From Serripes groenlandicus (Eukaryota > Mollusca > Bivalvia > Cardiida > Cardiidae): DNA of 64,000 nt. Shown piece after piece: positions 9,740-20,363 of the stretch. The DNA lies in NCBI GenBank assembly GCA_031761405.1, contig JASEVX010000003.1:140415762-140479761 (forward strand). The letters run 5' to 3'. Positions within the stretch are counted from its first letter, which is position 1. Every line of letters starts with the position of its first letter. A model generated the notes under the pieces. The model was given only the letters and a program-made list of their open reading frames with translations. It had not been told where the DNA came from and did no database searches. The position numbers and the translations under genes are program-made.

Positions 9740-11700
9740 GACCCGTCGAAACATTGTAATGTAACACATTGAATACCCCATTGAAGGTTTGCCCCGTTGT
9801 GCACATAAGGGCGGTTATGTAAACAAATATCGCGACGTCCTTTTGTCTCGATCTAGAACTAAATCATGGATAATAAATAAAGGCTTCTCGATTCTACTAA
9901 ATGGTGGTGACGTTAAGAAGGTGGATATATTATCATATTATCGTTATTATCACCATAATTCAAACAAATTAGAAACGAAAGACGGGTTTCATGTTGCCAC
10001 TGCCATTAGTAGTGCCTAGTCTTCATGCAATATACAAACAAGACTAAATTACTTACTGAAGCTTGACTTATCCGCACAAGGTTTACCCGGAAAATTGCCA
10101 AGAAAGATTTAACTAGTCAAAAGATTTGGGAGTATTTTGCACAACATAAAAGTTACCACCTACTTTGTAAAAGGAGAAAAATATTACAAAATATAGCTTA
10201 AACTTACCTCTATATACGCTTGATTCTGCCATTTTGTTTCTGTGAACAAGTGAATGTATGCATAGATTATAGTAGGCCTTTAAAGGTACTGATTCAAAAA
10301 GAACTCGAGACAAAAGGCTGATACTTGTACTGGTAACCTAACTGACTGTCATCTTGAATGTACAGTAAGAAACCTTAGGCTAAGTATGTAGCCTACAATT
10401 CTTTCTTTGTCTAGAATAAACTTGAAACGTTTTCTATACCAGGGAAAAGTTGTTGTATTTTTAAAGCATTATATATATATCATTTTCTTTTAACCTATTT
10501 GCCGCAATATAGTCGATAACAACGAGAGCCATCAGTCAAGCAGTCCTCAGTTCGAGCCTCGTTTCGGCCATTCACTATTTCCGATTATTGTATAGTGTAT
10601 CTAGTGTCGGTACATTCCTCCTCTAATAGAAGCATTCCCTCAGTCAGGATACATAAAAATGATATAATAAATGTAAAAACGCCTGTACATCTACACCATC
10701 ATCCATTTATTCTATCATTGTTTCATTGTCTTATTATTTATCTTAACTATAGAATAATATTCAATACTGCAGCTCAATATCTCAGCTCTTTTCCCATGCA
10801 GGAAATATCATAATGTTTGACAACAAAGCTCATTGTAACTAGATGCCTCGGAATAATGTAGTGTCGAGCAAATGTGCGGAAAGACTAGAAAACGTACTTT
10901 ATATAAATGTAATACCGTTAAAAAATCGCCCCTTTAAAAACTAAAACCAATTATATCAACATAATCATGCACGTGTGTGCTGTGACTGTATTTAGAAACA
11001 TGCTTTTGAAATGTCCCACTCCAGACCGGCTGACCTGTCAATCCAAGTTTGAACCCAACTCGGACAACATTCTTTCCGATATGTTTAATAAAAATCAAAG
11101 CATCATTCGCCACCAATGGACTAACAGTAGGACTATATGGGAGAAAAGTATCCAGTTGCCTGAAAGGAATGCTGGGTTGTGGTGTACCGGTGTGAGAAAG
11201 CCAGGGAACACGTGGACTGTTAACTGCTCGCCGTACGTGGTATGACAGAAAAATTGCTGAAAATGCCTAAATATTACAATTAAAATCAAATGTTTTTAAT
11301 CAGGAAGGTAACTATTTGTATACACTTTGTCAATTTTTTATTTTTTATTTTTTTTGTTAAACGTGAATAGTGGAAAGTGTTCCAACCGTTTCAAGATTTT
11401 AAGTATTAGATCTACTTTAATATAAGTAGCACTAAGTAGGGTTGGAAGAGTTGGAGCTTGCATCACTATAATTAAAGCGGCGACGAACACCACAAAATCG
11501 ATAACAAAAAGAACATTGTTTGCAAGCAACGCCAAACTCGAACGAAATATTTTACAAAAAACAACTTTATTGTCAATAATATAGATAAATGAGACTGCAC
11601 CTTTAAAGCGAATTCATATTTTCCGGAAATCTAATTTTAGTAACAGGGGAATTTTTTATGTCTAATTATGTTTTTAATGTGTTTGACTCCGGACTAGAAA
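9740..11700. other. No gene confidently seen
   Basis: Short frames exist (for example plus 10967-11245), but they start at non-ATG or weakly placed codons and show no known motif. A B-box-like word 'cagttcgagcctcg' at about 10548 may be a SINE remnant. Near 11330 there is a T-rich run. Confidence 0.45.
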
Positions 11701-11728
11701 CACATTTTAGATATATTACCAGTGTAAA

Positions 11729-11805
11729 ATGGCTTCTAAAGAAAAACACCAAAATGGACAGGTATCTGATATACATTCTATAAAACGAAACTGCAACTAT
11801 GGGAG
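11729..11805 (+). CDS. Coiled-coil membrane gene, exon 1 (N-terminal cytosolic tail)
   Basis: An ATG in the context 'gtgtaaaATGG' opens a 77-bp exon ending at a good donor (AG|gtatgt). It encodes a hydrophilic, basic 26-residue tail, MASKEKHQNGQVSDIHSIK and on to NCNYGR. It ends in phase 2. The acceptor at 15042 supplies the missing base, and the joined frame enters the hydrophobic segment of exon 2 without a stop, which is the main reason for assigning it to this gene. Basic residues (KR, then RIK) stand just before the membrane segment, as expected for a cytosolic N-terminus. If this exon is not used, translation could start at the ATG at 15055, and the hydrophobic segment would act as a signal peptide. 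Confidence 0.5.
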
Positions 11806-11828
11806 GTATGTTAACTTAACTCTGCGTT

Positions 11829-11965
11829 TAACCCTTTCCCACCTAGTCGCATTTAAACGCAATAGCAACAGTCGACTTTTGAAAACATTGTAGCCAAAGG
11901 AGAAAAAATGCTCATGATGAGCAATTCCTCCTTTGGCCACAGTGTTTTCAACTTTATTTAACAAT
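11829..11965. mobile_element. Palindromic TTAA-type MITE, copy
   Basis: It starts 'ttaaccctttcccacc' and carries 'cgacttttgaaaacattgtagccaaaggag', the centre 'gctcatgatgagc' and the mirrored 'ctcctttggccacagtgttttca'. The right terminus is missing. It lies 24 bp after the donor of the preceding exon. Confidence 0.75.
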
Positions 11966-11999
11966 TAAGCGTAATATTCGTATTATATATATAGTTTTA

Positions 12000-13020
12000 C
12001 CTGCGGCGTACGGGCGGGCGGCGTCCAGTATGTTGTCAGCTCAATTACTTTAGAAGCCTTTGTCCAATCATCACTAAATTTGGTCAGAATGTGTATTGGC
12101 ATAATATCTCGGACAAGTTCGATAACTAGCCATATAGCTTTAGTTAATCGAGAGTTATCGCCCTTTAATTATAGATATTATCCAAAATTAGTCTTGTCAG
12201 GTCAATAACTTTAGAAGCCTTTGTCCAATCATCATCAAATTTAGTCAGAATGTGTACTGGCATAATATCTCAGACAAGTTCGATAACTAGCCGTATCGCT
12301 TTAGTCAATCAAGAGTTATTGCCCTTTAATTATAGAAATTACCTAAAATTGGTCTTGTCAGCTCAATAACTTTAGAAGCCTTTATCCAATCATCACCACA
12401 TTTAGTCAGAATGTGCACTGGCATAATATCTCGTACAAGTTTGATAACTAGTCATATCGCTTAAGTCAATCGAGAGTTATCGCTCTTTAATTATAGAAAT
12501 TACCTAAAATTGGTCTTGTCAGCTCAATAACTTTAGGAGCATTTGTCCAATCATCACCAAATTCGGTCAGAATGTATATTTGCGTAATATCTCGGACAAG
12601 TACGATAACTAGCCATATCGTTTTAGTCAATTGAGAGTTATCGCTCTTTAATTATAGAAATTACCTAAAATTGGTCTTGTCAGCTCAATAACTTTAGAAG
12701 CCTTTATCCAATCATCACCAAATTTGGTCAGAATGTGCACTGGCATAATATCTCGGACAAATTCGATAACTAGCCATATTGCTTCAGTCGATGGATAGTT
12801 ATTGCCCTTTAATTATAGAAATTACGTAAAATTGGTCTTGTCAGTTAAATAACTTGTGAAGCCTTTATCCGATCATCACCAAACTTAGACAATATGTTAA
12901 TGGGCAGAATATCTTGGTCAGGTTTGATAACTAACAACGTTATCTTAGTCACTACACAATTATGTCTCTTGAAATGGCCAAAACTGTACTAACAGTGTCC
13001 GCTCTCTAAGTTTGGCTGAT
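12000..13020 (+). repeat. 161-bp tandem array, about six copies
   Basis: The phrase 'ttgtcagctcaataactttagaagcc' recurs at 12032, 12194, 12355, 12516, 12677 and 12838, an almost constant 161-bp step. Each unit continues with 'atccaatcatcaccaaattt', 'cataatatctcggacaag' and 'agagttatcgccctttaatt'. The array opens with a GC-rich lead ('cggcgtacgggcgggcggcgtcc') and fades into a diverged unit after about 12900. It lies in the intron between exons 1 and 2 of the coiled-coil gene. Confidence 0.9.
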
Positions 13021-13790
13021 GTACAACCAATTATCACTATACTTGGTCTCAAAAAAACAGGACGGGCGTATTTTATGACATTTGGCGCTCTTGTTATCTA
13101 ATGGATCTAGTTAGAGGATTTAAAACAGTTTATTGGTAAAAAAAACACTTGAGAAACTTCAGCTTGTATGACACATTATAGTTGCAGTGAATGTTAAGCA
13201 AACCGTAAACCAAATGGTTTCAGGACTAAACTTGTCATTTGACGACTAAACTTCACATGCTGAATATCACATAGATCGTAGCATATAAAACGTTTAAATC
13301 CTACGTCAATATTGACCCTTTCTGCTCTTAGTAACCTTTTTATATAGGCTATGGTAGCCAGGTGAGCAATATAGGCACATCTTGGCCTTCTTGTTTAAAA
13401 TAACGGGACATTTGGTCTTCTTGTTCGAAATATTTACATCCTGTCTGCTTGCACAGGTTATTTAAATGTACTGAACTGCATCTGCTTCCTTTAAGATCAA
13501 AGTAACATTATATAGCCCGGTGCAGCGCAATGAGACTGACTACCCATGCAAAAGGGTTCAAAATCATATTTGTAAATAGTAAAGTTGAGATCAGCACGAA
13601 CATCTGAAATATCGACCCTAATCCGCCTAAGTATGCCGGATAGTCAATTTTTGCTTCCTTTGGATTTTCATGAGATGATTAAATGACATGTTACATCTTT
13701 GCTGTAGACACATTTTGAAAACATTTTAGCAAACATCTAATTCTTCAATTCATACAATATTTGCAAACTTCTATCACAATATCCGTGATT

Positions 13791-14122
13791 CTACGTTTAC
13801 ACTAGGAGAGTGATAGAGCGTGACAGAAACGTGGTAACATCGTAGTGAACCTTGAAGGAATCGTGTTTCCAAGGTCATCAAGATCCCCTACGATGTTACG
13901 GTCTACTACGCTCAACTACGATTCCCACGTTCTATCGCGCTCTCTCAAGATTTGGTGTCAAATCGGCATAAACGTGGCAAAATTGTTGACAGCCAAAAAA
14001 GTTGTCACGATCATTACGATTCCACACACGCTCCCTCACGATCATTGCGATTCGACCCCACGCTCATCACGATTCTTTCAAATCATGGAGATCGTAGACA
14101 TCGTGGCCTAGTGTAAACGCAG
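13791..14122. mobile_element. Terminal-inverted-repeat MITE, 332 bp
   Basis: The left end 'ctacgtttacactagg' and the right end 'cctagtgtaaacgcag' are 16-bp inverted repeats with one mismatch. Inside, 'tcgt...acgat' words recur on both strands. The 88-codon frame inside is not considered coding. The terminal sequence suggests a non-autonomous DNA transposon; the superfamily is not resolved because no clear target duplication is visible. Confidence 0.8.
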
Positions 14123-14329
14123 CATAACTACATAATTTTAAGGTGTGAATAAGGTGTTTTTATGTTTTCAGAGCAGCTGATTAAAAAATATCTCATCACA
14201 AATCAGTACCTAGTTTAAAATGAATACATTAAATGATCATGCTGCATGTGACAGGTCGAGAACCTTGCGTATTAAACGCTGTCGTTGAATGCAATCTCAA
14301 TTGTGTTAATACAGCCTGAGATATAAGGT

Positions 14330-14560
14330 ATGGCAAAGACAGCAAGTGCAGTGTCTCTAAGTTCAAACGCATGAGTTCGATCCCCAGTCGCGGCACTACG
14401 GTCATGGTGAAGTGCCCTTGGGCAAGGCACATTTTCTAGCCTAGTACTGGTTTGTTTACCCAGGTATCATGAATAATTAAATTTAATTGCGCGCTAAATG
14501 ACCTTAGCTGTCGATGCGCCATAAAACAATATACATTCATTCATTCATTCAAACGCATGA
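14330..14560 (+). repeat. tRNA-derived SINE with (ATTC)n tail
   Basis: 'gagttcgatccccagtcgcgg' (B box) is followed by 'gcccttgggcaaggcacattttctagcctagtactgg', 'tcatgaataa', 'gcgcgctaaatgacc' and the tail 'cattcattcattcattc'. This tail type differs from the 'ctgaaataatg' type, so it is a related but distinct subfamily. Confidence 0.75.
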
Positions 14561-15041
14561 TCGTTTATGGTCGTTTATGATACTGAAGAGAATATGTAGT
14601 AAAGCGGTGTTTGTTGCTTGATATGACACAACTAAAGTTGATTCAGTAAATGATAGAAATACGTCGTCACATATATAAAAATACAGTCCATTTTATCAAA
14701 TGATCTGCATGAAAACGTATGTGTAGTTCGTAAATTAATGTCAAATTTATTCAGTTTTGAAAACGAAAAAACGTCACCATGAAGCAACGCCTATTCAAGC
14801 CATTTACCTGGAAGAAGTAGCAGCGTTTAGTCTGCACATATCTCCAAATATTATTTTGGGCCACAACGTTTTTTCACTTGAAAAAAACCCAACATGTTTT
14901 ACTTAGCCAATATCAGGTTGCAATCTTATCTTCGTCTACATTATTTGTTTCACTCTTATACGTATACAGAGACATTACATTAAAATATAAGAAGAAGTTA
15001 TTTTAATTTGTATCTATCTTTACTTACACTTACCTTTACAG

Positions 15042-15169
15042 AATAAAATGGTCCATGGTATGGACGTGTATGATGGTATATGCCGTGCTTAGTATACAAT
15101 ATCCTCTTGTAAGGGGTTGCTACGTCGTTTCGTCAGGAAGTGAGGACCAGACATGTATTCGTAACCAAG
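15042..15169 (+). CDS. Coiled-coil membrane gene, exon 2 (first hydrophobic segment)
   Basis: The acceptor 'acctttacag' and the donor G|gtaatt bound an exon open in the frame set by exon 1. It reads IKWSMVWTCMMVYAVLSI, then QYPLVRG, then a Cys-containing hydrophilic stretch ending RNQ. The ~19-residue hydrophobic run (residues ~31-49 of the model) is long enough for a signal-anchor. Downstream, CYVV and DQTCIR give two cysteines that could form a disulfide if extracellular. It leaves in phase 1, as do exons 3 and 4, so exons 3 and 4 are symmetrical 1-1 cassettes. If translation begins at the in-frame ATG at 15055, the same run would be a cleavable signal peptide, and the protein would have a single membrane pass. 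Confidence 0.7.
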
Positions 15170-15749
15170 GTAATTAGCAAAGGTTTGCTAATAACGTTAA
15201 ACTGAAATATTCGACGATCCTAGAATTAAAACAATTAACATATTCTCAATAAAAATGAGTAAAGCTTATCCGGTATTACATGTATTTGTATGAGCTTAAC
15301 TTTGACTCTCTAACACGAATTCTAGTCGTCCTTGTTTTAGTAAACATTAAACACTCACATGCAAATGCATGTCTGTGTCTTCAATATGCGCAATATATTG
15401 CAGAACCATTTCTATGTTTTCTTTATTTGTTAATAATATATTAATTACCTTTTACTGTTGTCATTTGTTTTATTGTCTTTAAAGGCATTAGAATACCTAA
15501 AATGTTGGGTTCGAACTCCGCCGTGCAATGGTCGAAATAACTTTGGACAAGCAAACTTTCACGTGGTAAAGGGGTATTTGAAAGAAATATGATTTTAGTT
15601 CCAAGGTAATATTGCTAAGCTATTAACACAAGTTCTTTTGATTATTTTTTTCTGGTAAAAGACTAACTAAATTAATACCATTTCTTTCTGCATGGCTGGA
15701 CATTTATCAATTAAATTGTCTGACACAGAGTTGTTTCGTGTTTTTGCAG

Positions 15750-15899
15750 ATATGGAAACTGACAAACTTACAAAAAGGTCTAAGAATTCAGAAAAAAATA
15801 TAAAAACATGCGAAACAAAGTTTTCGGGGATAGAACAACAGCTTGAGGATCTAAAAAAACAGTTTTTGGAGTATAAAGAAACGACAGAGCAACGAATCG
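15750..15899 (+). CDS. Coiled-coil membrane gene, exon 3
   Basis: Exactly 150 bp between the strong acceptor 'gtgtttttgcag' and the donor G|gtaaat, phase 1 on both sides. It reads METDKLTKRSKNSEKN and continues to KFSGIEQQLEDLKKQFLEY, with hydrophobic residues in heptad spacing (I..L..L..F), so it is coiled coil. The counterpart in the decayed copy begins at 48449 with the same first residues after the acceptor (AT-ATG). Confidence 0.8.
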
Positions 15900-16198
15900 G
15901 TAAATAATATTCGCCAAATCCTAAGAGTTATATTCCATTTGCTGTATGCGGAGATTGGAATTATGTTTTTGTTCTAGAAACTGAATCCATTCAAGGTCCA
16001 TGTGGTCTATTCATCCTGTGTATCTATACATTGTGATCCGAGACTGTCAATGTCTACAAGTATAATTTGACTAGGAACCTGCGGTGTTTTTTCAGTAAAT
16101 CATTGCTTCATAATGTCTAAATAGTCGTAACATGTCAGGTTTGCACAGACCGTGACTCGCATACGAACACGTGTATATCAAAATGTAAAAGCAAAAAA

Positions 16199-16264
16199 AA
16201 TGTTTTCAAAAAGCCGTCTGCTGTAGAGGCGGCAGAAAGCGTCTGTATGAGGGAAAGCGTTAAG
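16199..16264. mobile_element. Half of a palindromic TTAA-type MITE
   Basis: Only the right half remains: 'atgttttcaaaaagccgtctgctgtagaggcggcagaaagcgtctgtatgagggaaagcgttaa'-like content, matching the right ends of other copies. It lies in the intron between exons 3 and 4. Confidence 0.65.
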
Positions 16265-16712
16265 CACATACTTCAGTTTCTTGTCGCCAGCCTTGTCAGG
16301 AAACATGGAGGGATCCATCGTCTGTCACGCGTATTGGACATCGAGAAAATGTCTTCCTCTGAACACGCTTGTGTAATCTTTTGACAAGTTTGACGAACAT
16401 GGACTGTGATACTGTGCAAGTTGATTGCAAAGGAGCCAAATCGAAAAAAACTGCAGCATTTTCTGTTGTGTGGGTATGTTCTGTTCACTTTGTCTGTTTG
16501 CTCAGTTCCATCAGAATCTACAAAAGTGGACAGAAAGAACATTCAAAGAGGCTTTTGTAATAAATATGTCAATACAGTTTATAGTGTATATCTTGATCAG
16601 ATTTTAAGTCTAATTTAGCGGTTTCACGGGCTGATCAGTATATACACTGTTCACAAAACGTGTACCGTTTCCACTAACAGGCTCATATATACACTTATAA
16701 ACATAATTACAG

Positions 16713-17958
16713 ATGAAGCGATAAACACCAAGTATACAGCTTTGGAAAAAACGGTAAAAACACACCACGGAGAGTTAACAGCTTTGGAAGAAAGAGTGAA
16801 AAAACACGATGGAAATATAACAACTTTGGATGAAAATGTGAAAACACACTATGGACACTTAACAACTGTGCATGAAAATGTGAAAATACACCACGGACGC
16901 TTAACAACTTTAGATGAAACGGTGAAAATACACCATAGACAGTTTAGAAATTTGGATGAAACTGTGAAAACACACTACGGACAGTTAACAACTTTGGATG
17001 AAACAGTTAAAACACACCACGGACAGTTAACAACTTTGGATGAAACAGTTAAAACACACCACGAACAGTAAACAACTTTGGATGAAACAGTTAAAACACA
17101 CCACGGACACTTAACAACTTTGGAAGAAAATATGACAACACACGACGGACACTTAACAACTTTGGAAGAAAACATGACAACAAACGACGGACAGTTAACA
17201 ACTTTGGAAGAAAACATGATAACACACGACGGACACTTAACAACTTTGGAAGAAAACATGACAACACACGACGGACAGTTAACAACTTTGGAAGAAAACA
17301 TGACAACACACGACGGACAGTTAACAACTTTGGAAGAAAACATGACAACACACGACGGACACTTAACAACTTTGGATGAAACAGTGAAAACACACCACGG
17401 ACAGTTAACAACTTTGGATGAAACAGCTTTGGAAGAAAAGATGACAACACGACGGACACTTAACAACTTTGGATGAAACACGGAAAACACACCATGGACA
17501 CTTAACAACTTTGGATGAAACAGTTAAAACACACCACTGACACGTACAAACTTGGAATGAAACAGTGAAAACACACGACGAAAAGATAACGGATATTACA
17601 TCGAGATTAGATTTCCACCAAACAGAGATAGACGTAAAGCCCAACGATTTAAATTTGAGAATATCATATGCTACTGAAAACCTAAAAGGCGCTGAAGATA
17701 AGATAAAAACCATGACTGGTCGACTTCATACTTTAGAAGAAACGGTGAAAACACACGACGAAAATATAACGGATATTACATCGAGATTAGATTTCCACCA
17801 AACAGAGATTGAAGTAAAGTCCAACGATTTAAATTTGAGAATATCATATGCTACTGAAAACCTTAAAGGCGCTGAAGATAAAATAAAAACCATGACTTAT
17901 CGACTTCATGCTCATGATAAGGATCTGATGACGGCGTTTGAAAATCTCTTTAATAAAG
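16713..17958 (+). CDS. Coiled-coil membrane gene, exon 4: 42-bp coding minisatellite (three lesions)
   Basis: Acceptor 'ataattacag', donor G|gtaact, phase 1 on both sides once a 2-bp deletion is allowed for. The exon encodes about 20 consecutive 14-residue units of the form TTLDETVKTHHGQL or TTLEENMTTHDGHL, that is, two heptads per unit with Leu, Val and Leu at a/d and a His or Asp at the remaining d position. It then carries two copies of a 60-residue unit (17565-17744 and 17745-17924) with TDITSRLDFHQTEI and LNLRISYATENLKG. Three faults interrupt it: TTA to TAA at 17069-17071, loss of 2 bp of 'acac' near 17450, and GGA to TGA at 17538-17540. All three fall in the 42-bp repeats, and every flanking exon is open. 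They may be allele damage, repeat-induced assembly error or true inactivation. Confidence 0.8.
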
Positions 17959-17959
17959 G

Positions 17960-19065
17960 TAACTTCTTATATGTTACTCGGGTATCTTTATGTTACTATT
18001 TTTATTTCAATAACAGATTCTGGTTGTCACCTGTTTCAGGTAGATTCATGTAAATGTCGAGTTCAAATTTGAAAAGGTTTTTTTTATTATGAAACCGCTG
18101 TCAATATTACGGAAACATATTCTCGGATGTTTGAAATGAAATGTATCTAAATATTTTTGATTGTGATTTAACTTTTTAAAAAAACCATGGTCTGTCGAAA
18201 GTGCGAGACCAAGTGATAATAGTATGGTCCCGGCTTCTGATATTGATATTGATATAATGCTTGTCGAGCGGCCAATCTTTATAAGTAACTTTGCAGCTTA
18301 TCTTGCTATATGTTGAAAATTCTATTTATATAATTCTTTTTATCAATATTTATTTTTCATCTTCTACTGTACTATAAAACAGATATTGTTTTAAATATGG
18401 TGATATGCATAGTTATATATACATGTATATATATAGTAGATGGGAGAGTTTGTTGAAAGTTTTATAATATAAATTTGTAAATAATTACTTTAATCCGCTG
18501 CCCTCGTCGAATGAAGTTCTTGGTATATTATTTAAAAAATGGTACCGATTGCCTGCCTGGATACTTCCTGGCAAACAGGATATGAATAGGGAAGTAAAAC
18601 AGTGCAGGGAAAAGCGTCTCATTAGTCAGAAAGTACTGGGCCAGACCTGGAACAACTAATAAACAAACAACTAGTTCGCTTTCTTACTATTTATACCTGT
18701 TTTATTTACCGAATAAACAACGTATGTCAGCCAAACGTATCTTTAACCCATCGAATTCGATAAAATCAGTTAATTTGCTACATGTAGTATCGTAGCCCAA
18801 AGTGTTCTTACATTGTAATGACAATTTTTTGTAAGATTTCAGAAAATAAAATAAAAGAAAAGAAATTCACAATCGAAATCATTCACATTATCCGACAATA
18901 AATAGTAGCTGGTCCGTTACATAATTTTCAAACGCACGAGATCTACATTTCAAAATAGTATTCCCTTGTATGTTTTATTTTTTCTGTTGAATCATACCGT
19001 AAGGCCAGTATGTAGTTTCCTATTCTCTGTGTTTACTAATAATCACTGGTGTTTTATTTTATTTC
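17960..19065 (+). other. Intron 4 of the coiled-coil gene
   Basis: Begins at the donor after 17958 and ends at the acceptor 'ttatttctag' (19068). It is AT-rich; no nested gene is seen. The 'gtacgggtaccgattgcctgcctggatacttcc' area near 18540 carries no recognised element. Confidence 0.5.
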
Positions 19066-19068
19066 TAG

Positions 19069-19211
19069 AGATGGCAATAGTGGTAATAAGTCTAATGCTG
19101 TTGATGAACTTTGGACTAGTAATTGCTGTGTATAGCCTCTGTCAAAGCAGGCCAAGAAATTTAGGTAGACCTGTATACGCTGCTCACAACACCGGCCCTT
19201 ACAATACATAC
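19069..19211 (+). CDS. Coiled-coil membrane gene, exon 5 (second membrane segment)
   Basis: 143 bp between 'atttctag' and the donor TAC|gtaagt, entering in phase 1 and leaving in phase 0. It encodes MAIVVISLMLLMNFGLVIA then VYSLCQSRPRNLGRP, a ~22-residue hydrophobic helix followed at once by a basic cluster. By the positive-inside rule this places the C-terminal part in the cytosol. With exon 1 used, the protein would pass the membrane twice with both ends inside and the coiled coil outside. The decayed homologous exon is at 48819-48961 and has the same length. Confidence 0.85.
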
Positions 19212-19261
19212 GTAAGTGATATTCCCATAGTTACAGTGAGTTACGACTCCTGGTAACAGGC

Positions 19262-19435
19262 TTAACCCTTTATCACATACACCAAATCTGCAGTAGACGA
19301 CTTTGAAAATATGGTGACAAAAACCTGAAATATCTCCATAAAAAATCATGGGCAATTTCACCTTTGGTCACAATGTTTTCAAAAGTCGCCTGCTGCTATT
19401 GAGTCAAAATGCGTCTGCAGGTGGGAATGGGTTAA
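19262..19435. mobile_element. Palindromic MITE with TTAA at both ends
   Basis: It runs from TTAA-cccttta at 19262 to gggttaa at 19432-19435. The core has 'gacgactttgaaaatatggtgac' facing 'gtcacaatgttttcaaaagtcgcc'. It sits 50 bp downstream of exon 5. TTAA target duplication is the signature of piggyBac-type transposition. Confidence 0.8.
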
Positions 19436-19699
19436 CCTGTCACTTATTAGTCTTTGACTATCTTCGTTACCATACAGCGGAATAACAGTTCAGAATAATA
19501 GTTACTTAGATCTTAGCGAAACCAAATAAATATGTGACTTCAACATCGACGCAGTGATAGAACAATTGGTAAAAGCACGCTTTTAAACGAACGGAGTTAA
19601 CTTTTCGTGTATTCGATTCTTTTGCTAAGTAATTACATTTTTTTACATATGTAATTCTAATATATGTCTAACTGACATCTGCATATAGTATATTTTAAC

Positions 19700-19915
19700 T
19701 TTCTATGGAATACAGTGGTGCAGAGGTAGATCGTCGGCCTCTCGTACCAAAGGTCCCGGGTTCGAGTTCCGTGATGAGCGGGTTGTGACTTTGGGATTTT
19801 TCCACACAAACGGCGCGAGTACTGCTTAAGTCTCAAGGAAGCAGACATCGAGCGTGATTAATATAAGCTGAAAGCTTGTTTAACAAACGATGTTAAATAA
19901 ATAAGTTTAAAACTA
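19700..19915 (+). repeat. tRNA-derived SINE, second type
   Basis: The head 'cagtggtgcagaggtagatcg' (A box) and 'gtcccgggttcgagttccg' (B box) are spaced as in a tRNA. A body 'ggcgcgagtactgcttaagtctcaagg' follows, then the end 'aagcttgtttaacaaacgatgttaaataaataag'. The fragment at 34905-35055 has the same type of head in reverse. Confidence 0.75.
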
Positions 19916-20024
19916 ACTTTCTGAAAATTTAAAATAAATAAATTATAAATAGACACGTCTAATTCATTTGATCAGTTGTATTCTGAAACTTTTCTGAATA
20001 AATCTACACATTTCCCAAACAAGT

Positions 20025-20127
20025 ACTGGTTTGTTTGCCCAGGGATCATGAATAAGTGAACAGTCGTCTTGAAATAACTGAAACAATGTTGACAACGGCG
20101 TAAAACATCAAGAAAAACAAATCTGGA
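20025..20127 (+). repeat. SINE 3' end
   Basis: 'agtactggtttgtttgcccagggatcatgaataagtgaacagtc' then 'aataactgaaacaatgttgacaacggcgtaaaac' matches the 3' half of the SINE at 3945. Confidence 0.75.
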
Positions 20128-20363
20128 TACAAATGATAAAATGAATAAGATGTATCTATGTATAATGCATTCATTAATACCTAATAGGAAGTAAGAGAGT
20201 AGCTTGATAGGGTTCTCTGCATAGCAGGTAATATGTTGTTGTTTTTAAGTTGAGATGCTGTTTTTAAATGGAATACATTGCTTATGTTGCTTTATTCCAT
20301 TTCTTCCATTTCGATATATGCTAGGTAAAGCCTCTTCCAAGCAACCAAAGAGGATGTAGGATG

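Noticed and set aside
10967..11245. 92-codon plus-strand frame as a small secreted or Cys-rich protein
   Set aside because: No hydrophobic leader, no family pattern and no splice support; an equally long frame overlaps on the other strand.
12000..13020. CRISPR-like array
   Set aside because: The whole unit repeats with no unique spacers, and the genome is eukaryotic.
13845..14111. 88-codon frame
   Set aside because: It is wholly inside the terminal-inverted-repeat MITE at 13791-14122.
16975..17508. 177-codon open frame on the minus strand opposite the 42-bp repeats
   Set aside because: It is the antisense shadow of a tandem repeat whose period is a multiple of three. The plus strand has splice sites and coiled-coil periodicity; the minus strand has none.
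19710..19775. Functional tRNA gene
   Set aside because: It is the head of a SINE; it lacks a pairing acceptor stem and continues into a SINE body.
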